Shown in pieces: positions 16,985 to 25,255 of a stretch of DNA of 64,000 bases. The notes under the pieces were generated by a model that was given only the letters and a program-made list of their open reading frames with translations, ran no database searches and was not told where the DNA came from. Each line of letters begins with the position of its first letter. Positions within the stretch are counted from its first letter, which is position 1. A program made the translations under genes and the position numbers. Source of the DNA: JBCDCY01 sp039180875 (GTDB lineage: Bacteria; Pseudomonadota; Alphaproteobacteria; Rhodobacterales; Rhodobacteraceae); NCBI GenBank assembly GCA_039180875.1, contig JBCDCY010000002.1, positions 186,001 to 250,000 on the forward strand, given 5' to 3'.

Positions 16985-17377
16985 TTACTCTTTCGCCGCC
17001 TCCGCGCTGCGTAGTTCGGCGTAGGTCGCTTTGATGGTCTGGATCGCGCTGTTGGCGCGGGGGACGCCGGCATAGGCGGCGACGTGGAGCATCACCTCGG
17101 CCAGGTCGTCCTCCGTCGCGCCGGTATTGGCGGTGGCGCGGACGTGCATCGCCAGCTCCTCCGTCGCGCCGAGGCCGGCGAGCAGCGCTATCGTCAGGAG
17201 CGAGCGTTCGCGCGGCGTGAGCCCCGGGCGGGACCAGACGCTGCCCCAGACCCCCTCCGTGATGAACGCCTGGAACGGGGCGTCGAAGCCGGTGGTGTTG
17301 GCCTCAGCCCGGGCGACGTGGGCCTCGCCGAGGATGCGGGCCCGGGTGGCGCGTCCCTCGGCCTTGCGGTCAGCCAT
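16985..17377 (-). CDS. pcaC: 4-carboxymuconolactone decarboxylase
   Basis: A 130-residue alpha-helical protein of the CMD family. It contains SRPGLTPRERSLLTIALLAGLG, then EELAMHVRATANTGATEDDLAEVMLHVAAYAGVPRAN (conserved His and Glu; broken into helices), matching PcaC. It converts 4-carboxymuconolactone to 3-oxoadipate enol-lactone. The start overlaps the end of pcaD by 8 bases, so the two are translationally coupled; in some bacteria they are fused as PcaL. Confidence 0.93.
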   Translation of the reverse strand: MADRKAEGRATRARILGEAHVARAEANTTGFDAPFQAFITEGVWGSVWSRPGLTPRERSLLTIALLAGLGATEELAMHVRATANTGATEDDLAEVMLHVAAYAGVPRANSAIQTIKATYAELRSAEAAKE

Positions 17378-18164
17378 CGCGGGTCTCCTCCAGAAAGGCG
17401 GTCAGCAGACCGGTGATGCGCTCCGGCGCCTCGACGCAGGGCAGGTGGCCGGCGCCGGCGATCAGCTCGAACCGGCAGCCGGCGATCAGATCGGCCGTGG
17501 CCCGTACCAGATCGGGCGGGGTGGAGCCGTCCTCCTCCCCGCAGATCGCCAGTGTTGGAAGGGTGAGCGCCCGGCTGGCCTCCGTCAGATCGGCCGCCGC
17601 GATGGCCTCGGCACAGGCGATATAACCCTCTTCCGGCATGCGCTCCAACATGGTGCGCCAGCCTGCCACCTCCTCCGCCTGTTCGTCCCGGAAGCTGGTG
17701 GAGAACCAGCGCTCCATCGTCGCCGGCGCAATGGCGGACAGGCTGCCCGCCCGGATCGCCGCGATCCGCTCCTGCCAGAGCGCCGCGCCGCCGATCTTGG
17801 CGGCGGTGTCCATCAGCACCAATGCCCGGCAGAGCTCCGGCCGGGTGCTGGCCAGCGCCTGGCCGATCAGACCGCCGATGGAAAGACCCACGAACAAGGC
17901 CCCGCGCATCCCGGCCCAGTCCATCAGCCCCGCCGCATCCGCTGTAAGCGCGTCGATCGTGTAGGGGCCGGGCGGTACTTCGCTCAGACCGTGGCCACGC
18001 TTGTCGTAGCGGAGCACCCGCAGATCCCCCGGCAATCGCGCCAGCACCCGATCCCAGACCCTAAAATCCGTGCCGAGGGAGTTGGCAAAGACGATCGGGC
18101 GCCCGTCGACTGGCCCGGTGAGTGCGGCGTGCAGGCGGACGCCGTTGACGCTGACCATCTGCAT
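17370..18164 (-). CDS. pcaD: 3-oxoadipate enol-lactonase
   Basis: A 264-residue alpha/beta hydrolase. It has VFANSLGTDFRVWD, DKRGHGLSEVPPG, the nucleophile elbow GLSIGGLIGQ (serine near residue 93), and a C-terminal GAGHLPCVEAPERI with the catalytic histidine. The SIGG elbow and SLGTDFRVWD start are typical of PcaD. The enzyme hydrolyses the enol-lactone to 3-oxoadipate. It is the first gene of the leftward pcaDC operon, with its start 189 bases from the divergent IclR gene. Confidence 0.93.
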   Translation of the reverse strand: MQMVSVNGVRLHAALTGPVDGRPIVFANSLGTDFRVWDRVLARLPGDLRVLRYDKRGHGLSEVPPGPYTIDALTADAAGLMDWAGMRGALFVGLSIGGLIGQALASTRPELCRALVLMDTAAKIGGAALWQERIAAIRAGSLSAIAPATMERWFSTSFRDEQAEEVAGWRTMLERMPEEGYIACAEAIAAADLTEASRALTLPTLAICGEEDGSTPPDLVRATADLIAGCRFELIAGAGHLPCVEAPERITGLLTAFLEETRDG

Positions 18165-18353
18165 CGCCCATCCCTTCCGACGTGCGGCCCACGAACCGAG
18201 AACGGCGGCCCGCGATACTCAGGTATCGAAAGACCGATCTCACTGATATTTCAATTCTTTTCGGCCAGTTCGGCGTTTTTTTCGGCCTGCGACAATTTGT
18301 ACTTTCATTTCGGTCCCTAAGCGCTACTTGCACCTCGTAGCTAAGGATCGAGC
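18165..18353. promoter_or_regulatory. Divergent pcaD/iclR control region with TTTCGGCC repeats
   Basis: This gap is clearly more AT-rich than its surroundings. The octamer TTTCGGCC occurs at 18259-18266 and 18280-18287, exactly 21 bases (two helical turns) apart, and a related TTTCGGTCC is at 18308-18316. These are candidate binding sites for the adjacent IclR protein, which would control both pcaDC and itself. The assignment is inferred from position and spacing. Confidence 0.5.
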
Positions 18354-19148
18354 ATGGGCAAATCAGAGACGATCGAAGCTGAACGCGTCGGACAAGTACG
18401 CTCTGTCACCAGGGCATTGTCGATCCTACGCAAGTTGGCCGTGGCGGAAGCCGGACTGACGCTCACTGAAATTTCAGAGCGTGTCAGCCTGCCACCGTCG
18501 ACCACCCACCGACTGCTGACGACGTTGGAGGCGGAGCGGTTCGTGCGCTTCGACACCTCAGCCGGGCTGTGGCGGATCGGCGTCGCGTCGTTCCTGGTCG
18601 GGTCCTCCTTCGCCCGGACGCGGGACTTGTTGCAGCTCGCCAAGCCCTATCTGCGGCGTCTGACCGAGATGACGGGCGAGACCTCTAACATCTTCGTCGA
18701 GAGCGACGGTCAGATCATCTGCATGGATCAGGTCGAAAGCCATCACACCATGCGGGCGATCACGCAGATCGGCGGCCGGATCCGCATGCACGCCTCCGCC
18801 GCGGGCAAGACGCTGCTCGCCCATATGCGGCCGGAGCGGCGTGCCCACGTGGTCGCGATGCTCGGCCTGCCGGCGCTGACGCCCAACACCATCACGTCGC
18901 GCGACGCCTTGACCCGGGACCTGGCAGTGATCGCCGGGCGCGGGGTGGGCTTCGATGATGAAGAGCACGCGCTCGGCCTGCGTTGCGTCGCGGCGCCCAT
19001 CGTGGATGAGGCTGGCCATGCCGTGGCGGCCGTCTCCGTCTCCGGTCCATCGGGCCGCCTGGTCGACGACCGGTTGCAGAACATCTCTCAGCACGTGAGC
19101 CGGATCGCCTCCGAGATCACGCTGGAATATGGCGGTCGGCCCGGCTGA
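18354..19148 (+). CDS. IclR-family transcriptional regulator (pca cluster)
   Basis: A 264-residue regulator. The N-terminal winged helix (residues about 15-75) contains RALSILRKLAVAEAGLTLTE and the recognition region LPPSTTHRLLTTLEAERFV; the C-terminal effector domain has RIRMHASAAGKTLLAHM and EEHALGLRCVAAPIVDEAG, the canonical IclR ligand-pocket motifs. Divergence from pcaDC suggests it regulates protocatechuate breakdown, as PcaR/PcaU/PobR relatives do. Activator or repressor status cannot be read from sequence. Confidence 0.88.
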   Translation: MGKSETIEAERVGQVRSVTRALSILRKLAVAEAGLTLTEISERVSLPPSTTHRLLTTLEAERFVRFDTSAGLWRIGVASFLVGSSFARTRDLLQLAKPYLRRLTEMTGETSNIFVESDGQIICMDQVESHHTMRAITQIGGRIRMHASAAGKTLLAHMRPERRAHVVAMLGLPALTPNTITSRDALTRDLAVIAGRGVGFDDEEHALGLRCVAAPIVDEAGHAVAAVSVSGPSGRLVDDRLQNISQHVSRIASEITLEYGGRPG

Positions 19149-19232
19149 GTATTGAGCGCTGAGCGGCGGCCGACCCGCAATTCCGCTGGACGGACCTCGC
19201 GAGCTTTGTTAGTCAGCGCGCCGTTGGCGTGA

Positions 19233-19307
19233 TCCGGCGTAGCTCAGTGGTAGAGCATCGGACTGTTAATCCGCTGGTCGCAGGTTCGAATCCTGCCGCC
19301 GGAGCCA
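19233..19307 (+). tRNA. tRNA-Asn (anticodon GTT)
   Basis: A full cloverleaf: acceptor arm TCCGGCG pairs with CGCCGGA, the D-arm is GCTCAGTGGTAGAGC, the anticodon GTT is at 19265-19267 in loop CTGTTAA and the T-arm contains GGTTCGAATCC. The 3' CCA is encoded (19305-19307). Confidence 0.97.
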
Positions 19308-19381
19308 ATCTCGAGATAAGCACCATGCAGGCACTATCGGCAGTCGCCGATCCCTAGCTGGTGCGGATTTCAGGGGGTGGT

Positions 19382-19457
<76 letters not shown>

Positions 19458-19563
19458 TTGGCGCCTCGATTAGAGGGGCCACCTGGTCTCGTCAAGGCCC
19501 GGCGCCTATGATTGCGACGCTCCGATCCCTACATGACGGACAGGGCTTTTTGAGGGAGAGGTC

Positions 19564-20364
19564 ATGCGCGCAGTCGCGGCGATCACGGCAATGGTCTTGG
19601 CGGTTTCGGCCCCGACGGCCGGGGCGGAGGACCAGGTGCAGCAGGTCGTCGCTACCCAGGGCTGCCCAGGTTGCGACCTGGTGCTTGCCGACCTGCGCGC
19701 CCTCACGCTCACCGGCGCCAATTTCGAGGATGCGGTGCTGCGTCAGGCCGATCTGAAGAACGCGATCCTGGCGGAGGCGAACTTCCGCAACGCCGATCTC
19801 CGGCGGGTGGAGTTCGAGGATGCGGTGCTCGGCGCCGCCGACTTCTCCGGTGCCCAGCTGCGCAATGCCGATCTGGAGAAAAGCCGAGCCGGCGCCGCGC
19901 GCTTTGTCGGCGCCGATGCCCGCGGGGCCGACTTCGAGAAGTTCGAGGGCCGCGGCGCCGATTTCACCGACGTCGACATGCGCGGCGCCTTGTTCCGCCG
20001 GGCCAGTCTGCTCTACGCCAAGCTCCCCGGGGTCGACGCCCGCCACACGGATTTCGAACGGGCGGATTTGACCGGCGTCGATCTTTCCGGCGCGAGGCTC
20101 GTGCAAAGCGACATGGATCGGGCGCGGCTGGTCAGCGCCAACTTGCGAGGCGCCGATCTCTCCGACGTCCGGCTGAGCAGCGCGGACCTGAGCGGCGCCG
20201 ACTTGACGCAGGCCAATGTCGCCGGCGCGCTGTTCCGGCGCACGAACCTCTCCGGTGCCGATCTCGCCACGGCCCGGGGTCTCACCCAGGGGCAACTCGA
20301 CCTCGCCTGCGGGGATGAGGAGACGCGGCTGCCGGCCGGGCTAAGCGTGCGGATGTGCAGCTAG
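19564..20364 (+). CDS. Secreted pentapeptide-repeat protein
   Basis: A 266-residue protein with a signal peptide (cleavage probably after PTAGA, residue about 22) and a nearly continuous run of A(D/N)Lxx pentapeptide repeats from about residue 45 to 245, which fold as a right-handed quadrilateral beta-helix. The repeat region is preceded by CPGCDLVLADL, a two-cysteine N-cap common in periplasmic pentapeptide proteins, and followed by a C-terminal CGDEETRLPAG cap with another cysteine pair. It probably acts in the periplasm; no specific role is known. It does not look like the Qnr/MfpA gyrase-protection group because it is exported. Confidence 0.82.
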   Translation: MRAVAAITAMVLAVSAPTAGAEDQVQQVVATQGCPGCDLVLADLRALTLTGANFEDAVLRQADLKNAILAEANFRNADLRRVEFEDAVLGAADFSGAQLRNADLEKSRAGAARFVGADARGADFEKFEGRGADFTDVDMRGALFRRASLLYAKLPGVDARHTDFERADLTGVDLSGARLVQSDMDRARLVSANLRGADLSDVRLSSADLSGADLTQANVAGALFRRTNLSGADLATARGLTQGQLDLACGDEETRLPAGLSVRMCS

Positions 20365-20554
20365 GGCAGACGTCTCCGGTCCGGGCGCCGGCCTGATGTC
20401 GCGACGATCCAGACGATAAGCTGAAAAAGCCCCGCATCTTTTCGCGCCGCCGGGCTCCTTCCGCCGTGGCGTAAAGGCTTTCTTCTCACCGCTGGCCGAC
20501 GGTCCGGCCCGAGCGGCGCCCGTGGTCCGGCGCCTCTGGCTTGGGAGGGGTGAG

Positions 20555-23479
20555 ATGCCTGTGCGCCAGCGCCTGATGATGATCGTCGCCATTCCGCTGG
20601 CGCTGCTCGTGTTGCTGGAGGGACGGGATACGCTCCACGCCCTCGACCTGTACGGCCATGAAAGCGCCGTCGCCGCCGACATCCCGAAGGTCGCGGCGGC
20701 GGGCGACCTGATCCACGCCCTGCAGCGGGAGCGTGGCACCTCGTCCGGTTGGGTCAGCTCGAACGGCCGGGCCTTCCGGGACGCCCTGGCACGCTACCGC
20801 GACGGCACCGACGCGGCCCGGGCGCGCTTCGTCGCCCTCGCCGGCGAGGTGCCTGGTGGCGGGCGCGCCGATCTCGCCGCCATCCGCGAACGGGTCGACG
20901 CGCTGGAGGCGACGACGGGTGAGATCGGGACGTTCTACACCGCCATTATAGACGCACTGCTGGAGCGGGCCGGGGAGCGCGTTCGTGCCAGCCGGAACGC
21001 GGCCGTGGTCACGGACGGCGACGCCTATCTGGCGCTTCTCCGCGCCAAGGAGCTCGCGGGGTTGGAGCGGGCTGCGGGTGCCATCGGCTTCGGCGCCGGC
21101 CGGATCTCCAACGACGTGCAGGAGCGGCTGATCTCGCTCCGGGCATTGCAGCGGCACCATTTCGACGTCGCCCTCGGCGATGCGGTGGAGGAGGACCGGG
21201 CGGCATTGAGCGCCTTCCTGCGCTCCTCCGCGCAGAACCGGGTCGCGGATCTTCGCGCCGCCGCGATGGGCGGCGCCCGGGGCGAGAGCATCGTCGGCAT
21301 CGGACCGGGTGACTGGTGGCAGGCGACGACCGTCCGCATCGACGCACTCAAGGTACTGGAGGATCGCTTCGGCGCCACCTGGGCCGACGCCCTGCGCGGC
21401 GTCGAGCAGCGCGCGCGCCATGAGCTCTATCTCTCTCTGGCGCTTGTGCTTTTCACCATCGCCACCAGCGTGGCCTTCGCCGTGATCTCCGCCGGCAGCC
21501 TGGCCCGCCCGCTGGTCGCGCTCCATGCCAATATGGAGGCGATCGCCGAGCGCAGCTACGACGTGGAGATCGCCGGAACCGGACGCCGTGACGAGATCGG
21601 CGAGATGGCCGGGGCGCTCGCCCATCTCCGCGACGGTCTGGCGGCGGCGGAGGCGGCCAACCGCCTGGCGGTCTTCAAGGGGACGGCCTTCGACCGCTCC
21701 TCGAACGCGATGTTCATGATCGACCGCGGCTTCGTCATCACCTACGTCAATCCCGCGGCCGAGACCCTGTTCGCGGCCCATGCAGAGACCTTCCGCCAGC
21801 TTTGGCCGCGCTTCGATCACCGCCGCCTCCTCGGTCTCAGGCTGTCGCGGATCGACGCGATCGGTCCCTTGGCGGATGCATTGCGGGCCGAGCCCGACAC
21901 GCTGCCAATCGAGACCGACATCTCCATCGGCGAGCTGAAGATCGCCTTGAGCGTGAGCGGTATCTTCGACGAGGCGGGGGATTTCGTCGGTCATGTCCTG
22001 GAGTGGGAAGAGGTGACGGAGGCGCGCCAGAACGCCGCCGTGATCGCCGCGATCCAGGCCCAGCGGGCGACCGCGGCTTTTCCCCCTGACAGCTCGCTCA
22101 GCGCGGCCAACGCGGTGCTGCTCGACCGCCTCGGCCACGGGGCCTACGCCGATGCCGCGATGGCCATTCTGAAGGAGGGTCGGACCCTTCGTCGGGAGGG
22201 GGATCGCCAGGCCTTTTGGGCCAGGCTGTGCGCCGGCAGCGTCGTGGATGCCAAGTTCCACTACCAGTTGGGCGACGGCCGGGAGATCTGGTTCGAGGCG
22301 ACCTTCTACCCGGTAATCGACGCCCAGGGCGAGACCTTCCGCATCTTCGCCGTCGCCACCGACATCACCGCGCGGGAGGCGGAGCGCCAAGCCCTCGCCG
22401 CGCAGCGGGCCCAGGTGGAGGCAGAGCGGACCACGGTGGTGGAGGCGCTCAGCGTCAACCTCCGCAAGTTTGCCGACGGCGATCTGACGGCGGAGATCGC
22501 CACGCCGCTCGCACCCGACTACGACCAGCTCCGCATCGACTTCAACGGTGCCATCGCAGCGCTGCGCGGCACCATCCAGTCGGTGGTGCAGGCCACGGAG
22601 GAAGTCCGCGGCGGTGCACACCAGATCAGCAGCGCGGCCGACGACCTCTCCCACCGCACGGAGACCCAGGCCGCGACGCTGGAGGAAACGGCGGCCGCGC
22701 TCAACCAGCTGACCGAGAGCGTGCGCACCACGGCCGACGGCGCCGACGAGACCCGGGCGAGCGTCGAGCGGGCCCGCCAGAACGCCGAGACCAGCGGCGC
22801 CGTGATGCGGGAGGCCGTCGCCGCCATGGACGGGATTGCCCGGTCGTCGAGCCAGATCTCCTCCATCATCCGGCTGATCGACGACATTGCCTTCCAGACC
22901 AACCTTCTGGCGTTGAACGCGGGCGTGGAGGCGGCCCGGGCTGGGGACGCCGGCCGGGGCTTTGCCGTGGTGGCGACGGAGGTGCGGGCCCTGGCCCAGC
23001 GCTCCGCCAGTGCGGCGAAGGAGATTAAGGATCTGATCTCCACCAGCACCGATCAGGTGGGCCAGGGGGTCGAGCTCGTCGGTCAGGCCGGGCAGGCGCT
23101 CGAGGAGATCGTCGCCTCCGTGGCCGAGATCAGCGGCCGGATGGTGGAGATCGCTGAGGCGGCGCGCCAGCAGTCGCTCGGTCTTGCCGAGGTGAACGCC
23201 GCCGCCGCCCAGCTCGACCAGGTGACGCAGCAGAACGCCGGCATGGTGGAGGAGGCGACGGCGGCGAGCCACGGGCTGATGACCCAGGCCGAGGGACTGT
23301 CCCATCGCATGGAGCGCTTTCGTACCGATGCGGTCGGGCACACGCCCGAACCGAGTGACGGCCAAGTGAGCGTCGCCTCCGGCCCGACACCTCGCGAGGA
23401 CGGGGCATCGTGGCCGAACGGCGCGACCCGCGCCCCGTTCGCCAGCCAGGACGACGCGATCGCCTGGCGCGAATTTTGA
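20555..23479 (+). CDS. Methyl-accepting chemotaxis protein with nitrate/nitrite-sensing (NIT) domain
   Basis: A 974-residue transducer. Order: first membrane helix (about 6-22), periplasmic NIT domain (about 40-285; hallmark LIHALQRERGTSSGWVSSNG), second membrane helix (about 292-312), HAMP (about 312-365), one or two PAS-like domains (about 374-610), a second HAMP-like linker, then the MCP signalling domain (about 682-930) with the hairpin tip IDDIAFQTNLLALNAGVEA near residue 780. The last residues AWREF resemble the xWxxF tether that recruits CheR/CheB. A GTG at 20522 is also in frame, but ATG 20555 has GGGAGGGG at the right distance. It precedes cheB and faces the main che operon. Nitrate or nitrite as ligand is inferred from the domain. 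Confidence 0.9.
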   Translation: MPVRQRLMMIVAIPLALLVLLEGRDTLHALDLYGHESAVAADIPKVAAAGDLIHALQRERGTSSGWVSSNGRAFRDALARYRDGTDAARARFVALAGEVPGGGRADLAAIRERVDALEATTGEIGTFYTAIIDALLERAGERVRASRNAAVVTDGDAYLALLRAKELAGLERAAGAIGFGAGRISNDVQERLISLRALQRHHFDVALGDAVEEDRAALSAFLRSSAQNRVADLRAAAMGGARGESIVGIGPGDWWQATTVRIDALKVLEDRFGATWADALRGVEQRARHELYLSLALVLFTIATSVAFAVISAGSLARPLVALHANMEAIAERSYDVEIAGTGRRDEIGEMAGALAHLRDGLAAAEAANRLAVFKGTAFDRSSNAMFMIDRGFVITYVNPAAETLFAAHAETFRQLWPRFDHRRLLGLRLSRIDAIGPLADALRAEPDTLPIETDISIGELKIALSVSGIFDEAGDFVGHVLEWEEVTEARQNAAVIAAIQAQRATAAFPPDSSLSAANAVLLDRLGHGAYADAAMAILKEGRTLRREGDRQAFWARLCAGSVVDAKFHYQLGDGREIWFEATFYPVIDAQGETFRIFAVATDITAREAERQALAAQRAQVEAERTTVVEALSVNLRKFADGDLTAEIATPLAPDYDQLRIDFNGAIAALRGTIQSVVQATEEVRGGAHQISSAADDLSHRTETQAATLEETAAALNQLTESVRTTADGADETRASVERARQNAETSGAVMREAVAAMDGIARSSSQISSIIRLIDDIAFQTNLLALNAGVEAARAGDAGRGFAVVATEVRALAQRSASAAKEIKDLISTSTDQVGQGVELVGQAGQALEEIVASVAEISGRMVEIAEAARQQSLGLAEVNAAAAQLDQVTQQNAGMVEEATAASHGLMTQAEGLSHRMERFRTDAVGHTPEPSDGQVSVASGPTPREDGASWPNGATRAPFASQDDAIAWREF

Positions 23480-23510
23480 GGTTGGCCCCGGACCCTGATC
23501 GCCCCCCGGC

Positions 23511-24533
23511 ATGATCCGTGTCTTGATCGTCGACGACTCGCCGACCATGCGGGCGGTTCTGCAGCGCGCGCTGAGACCGGCCGCCGACATCGCCGTGGTG
23601 GGCGCGGTCGCGAGCGCAGCCGAGGCCGGAGAGATGCTCGACTGGTGCGCCGTCGACCTCTTGCTCCTCGACGTCGCCCTTCCCGGGATGAGCGGCCTCG
23701 CCTTTCTCGAACGCCTGATGGGCGACCGGCCGATGCCGGTGATCATGATCTCGGCCTTCACCCGATCCGGCGCGCGCCAGGCGGTGGAGGCCCTCGCCCT
23801 CGGCGCCATAGACTGCCTAGGTAAGCCCCGGAACGCGGCGAAGGATCCGAGCTTCGGCGATCTTGCCGAACGGGTGCGGACGGCCGCCCGAGTGCGGCCG
23901 CGACCGGCGAGAGAGCGTGTGGACCCCGCCCGCATGGAGGCGGCGCCCGCGGTCACCTCCAGTCGAATCGTGGCGATCGGGGCCTCGACCGGCGGGGTGG
24001 AGGCCCTGGGCACCCTGCTTGCCGCCTTCCCGAAACACTGCCCGCCGACGGTGGTGGCGCTGCATCTGCCGGCCCCCTTCACCGCCAGCCTCGCCGCGCG
24101 GTTGGACCGCCATGCCGCGCCGCGGGTGCGGGAGGCGGCGGAGGGGATGGTGCTCGCCCCAGGAGAGGTGCTGCTGGCGCCCGGCGGTCTCCGCCATCTC
24201 ACGATCGCGGTGGGGGAGGAGCCGCGCTGCGTGCTCCGGCCAGGTGCGCCTGTCTCAGGCCATCGGCCCTCCGTCGACATGCTCTTTCGCTCCCTCGCGC
24301 CCCGCGGCGCGGACGTCGTCGGTCTTCTGATGACGGGCATGGGATCGGACGGTGCGGCGGGGCTGCAGGCGATCCGGGCCGCGGGCGGGCGCACTTTGGC
24401 ACAGGACGCAGCCTCCTCCGTGGTCTACGGCATGGCCCGGGCTGCGATGGCCCGCGGTGCTGTCGAGCGCGAGCGGCCCCTGGCCGATCTCGCGCCTACT
24501 TTGCTGCGTCTGGCGGCCGCACCGGGCGGCTGA
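23511..24533 (+). CDS. cheB: Chemotaxis protein-glutamate methylesterase CheB
   Basis: A 340-residue two-domain protein. The N-terminal receiver has Asp8/Asp9 (VDDSPTMR), the phospho-acceptor Asp54 (LLDVALPGM) and a GKPRN lysine. After a linker rich in Arg/Pro, the methylesterase domain shows the catalytic Ser in IGASTGGVEAL, His in LHLPAPFT and Asp in TGMGSDGAAGL. Phosphorylated CheB demethylates MCPs for adaptation and deamidates receptor glutamines. It lies 31 bases after the MCP gene, so the receptor and its demethylating enzyme are co-transcribed, converging on the main che operon. Confidence 0.95.
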   Translation: MIRVLIVDDSPTMRAVLQRALRPAADIAVVGAVASAAEAGEMLDWCAVDLLLLDVALPGMSGLAFLERLMGDRPMPVIMISAFTRSGARQAVEALALGAIDCLGKPRNAAKDPSFGDLAERVRTAARVRPRPARERVDPARMEAAPAVTSSRIVAIGASTGGVEALGTLLAAFPKHCPPTVVALHLPAPFTASLAARLDRHAAPRVREAAEGMVLAPGEVLLAPGGLRHLTIAVGEEPRCVLRPGAPVSGHRPSVDMLFRSLAPRGADVVGLLMTGMGSDGAAGLQAIRAAGGRTLAQDAASSVVYGMARAAMARGAVERERPLADLAPTLLRLAAAPGG

Positions 24534-24602
24534 GCTTCATCTCGGTGACGCTTCTCGCGACCCGGGCAGGTCCTGGCATTGGCGGAGCGGCGACGCCTTG
24601 CC

Positions 24603-24860
24603 TCAAGCGAAGAACTCGACGTCACCGGGGCGGACCGGCGGCGCATCGTCTTCCGCCTCGGTCGAGGTGTCGCCTGACGCCGCCCGGGCGAGCGCCTCAA
24701 TCGCCTGCGCCGCTTCGTCGAGGCCTTGCAGATCGGCGAGTACGCCGTCCTCGAGCGGGCCGGCGCGGGCGATCAGCACAGCTACCGCCTGCTCCGCCCG
24801 TCGGATCGTTCCAGCGAGCCTGACCAGAGACTGCACGCCCCCTGGGCCCTCGGCCGGCAT
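24603..24860 (-). CDS. Small uncharacterised protein at the end of the che operon
   Basis: An 85-residue protein I do not recognise. It has an N-terminal predicted helix (VRLAGTIRRAEQAVAVLIARAG), a second helical stretch (LQGLDEAAQAIEALARAA) and an acidic, disordered-looking tail ending PGDVEFFA. Its ATG overlaps the cheY stop (ATGA at 24860), so it is translated by coupling and is likely a real gene. A role as a phosphatase or adaptor in the chemotaxis pathway is possible but not supported by any motif; no CheZ is otherwise seen here. Confidence 0.6.
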   Translation of the reverse strand: MPAEGPGGVQSLVRLAGTIRRAEQAVAVLIARAGPLEDGVLADLQGLDEAAQAIEALARAASGDTSTEAEDDAPPVRPGDVEFFA

Positions 24861-25255
24861 CAGAGCCGGCCGACGACACGCTCGATCGAGGTGCGCAGCT
24901 CCTCGGGCGTGAACGGCTTCTTCAGGTAGTTGTTGAGGCCGAGCCGCTGGCCCCGGGCGAGCAGGGTGGGATCGGCGCTGCCCGTCACCATGATGAAACC
25001 GGCCCGCTGGGTCGCCTTTTGGCTGCGCACGGCCTGCAGAAAGGCCAGGCCATCCATGCCCGGCATGTTGAAATCCGAGATGACAAGATGCACCGGCCGG
25101 GCCAGCATTGCCTTCAAGGCTGATTGCGCGTCGTTCTGCCAGTCCACATGGGCGATGCCCATGCGGTCCAGGGCCTGCATGATGAGCCCTCGACTGACCG
25201 ACATATCGTCGACCACCATAACCCGGAGTTTGTCGCGCAGTGCCACCGGGCTCAC
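24860..25255 (-). CDS. cheY: CheY-like response regulator (operon distal)
   Basis: A 131-residue single-domain receiver. Asp16 and Asp17 (VVDDMSVSR) bind magnesium, Asp61 (ISDFNMPGMDG) is the phospho-acceptor and the conserved Lys lies in LKKPFTPEEL near residue 113. The GTG start at 25255 overlaps the cheR stop (GTGA). Being a stand-alone receiver next to CheR fits a motor-binding CheY or a phosphate sink; which of the two cheY genes here binds the flagellar motor is unclear. Confidence 0.9.
   Translation of the reverse strand: MSPVALRDKLRVMVVDDMSVSRGLIMQALDRMGIAHVDWQNDAQSALKAMLARPVHLVISDFNMPGMDGLAFLQAVRSQKATQRAGFIMVTGSADPTLLARGQRLGLNNYLKKPFTPEELRTSIERVVGRL

Noticed and set aside
19564..20364. 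Pentapeptide-repeat protein as a Qnr/MfpA-type gyrase-protection protein
   Set aside because: The signal peptide and cysteine caps indicate export, while Qnr/MfpA proteins act on gyrase in the cytoplasm.
20486..24394. A 1302-codon open frame on the minus strand
   Set aside because: It lies entirely opposite the MCP and cheB genes, which have clear domain motifs. Long open frames on the opposite strand are common in DNA of about 70% GC.
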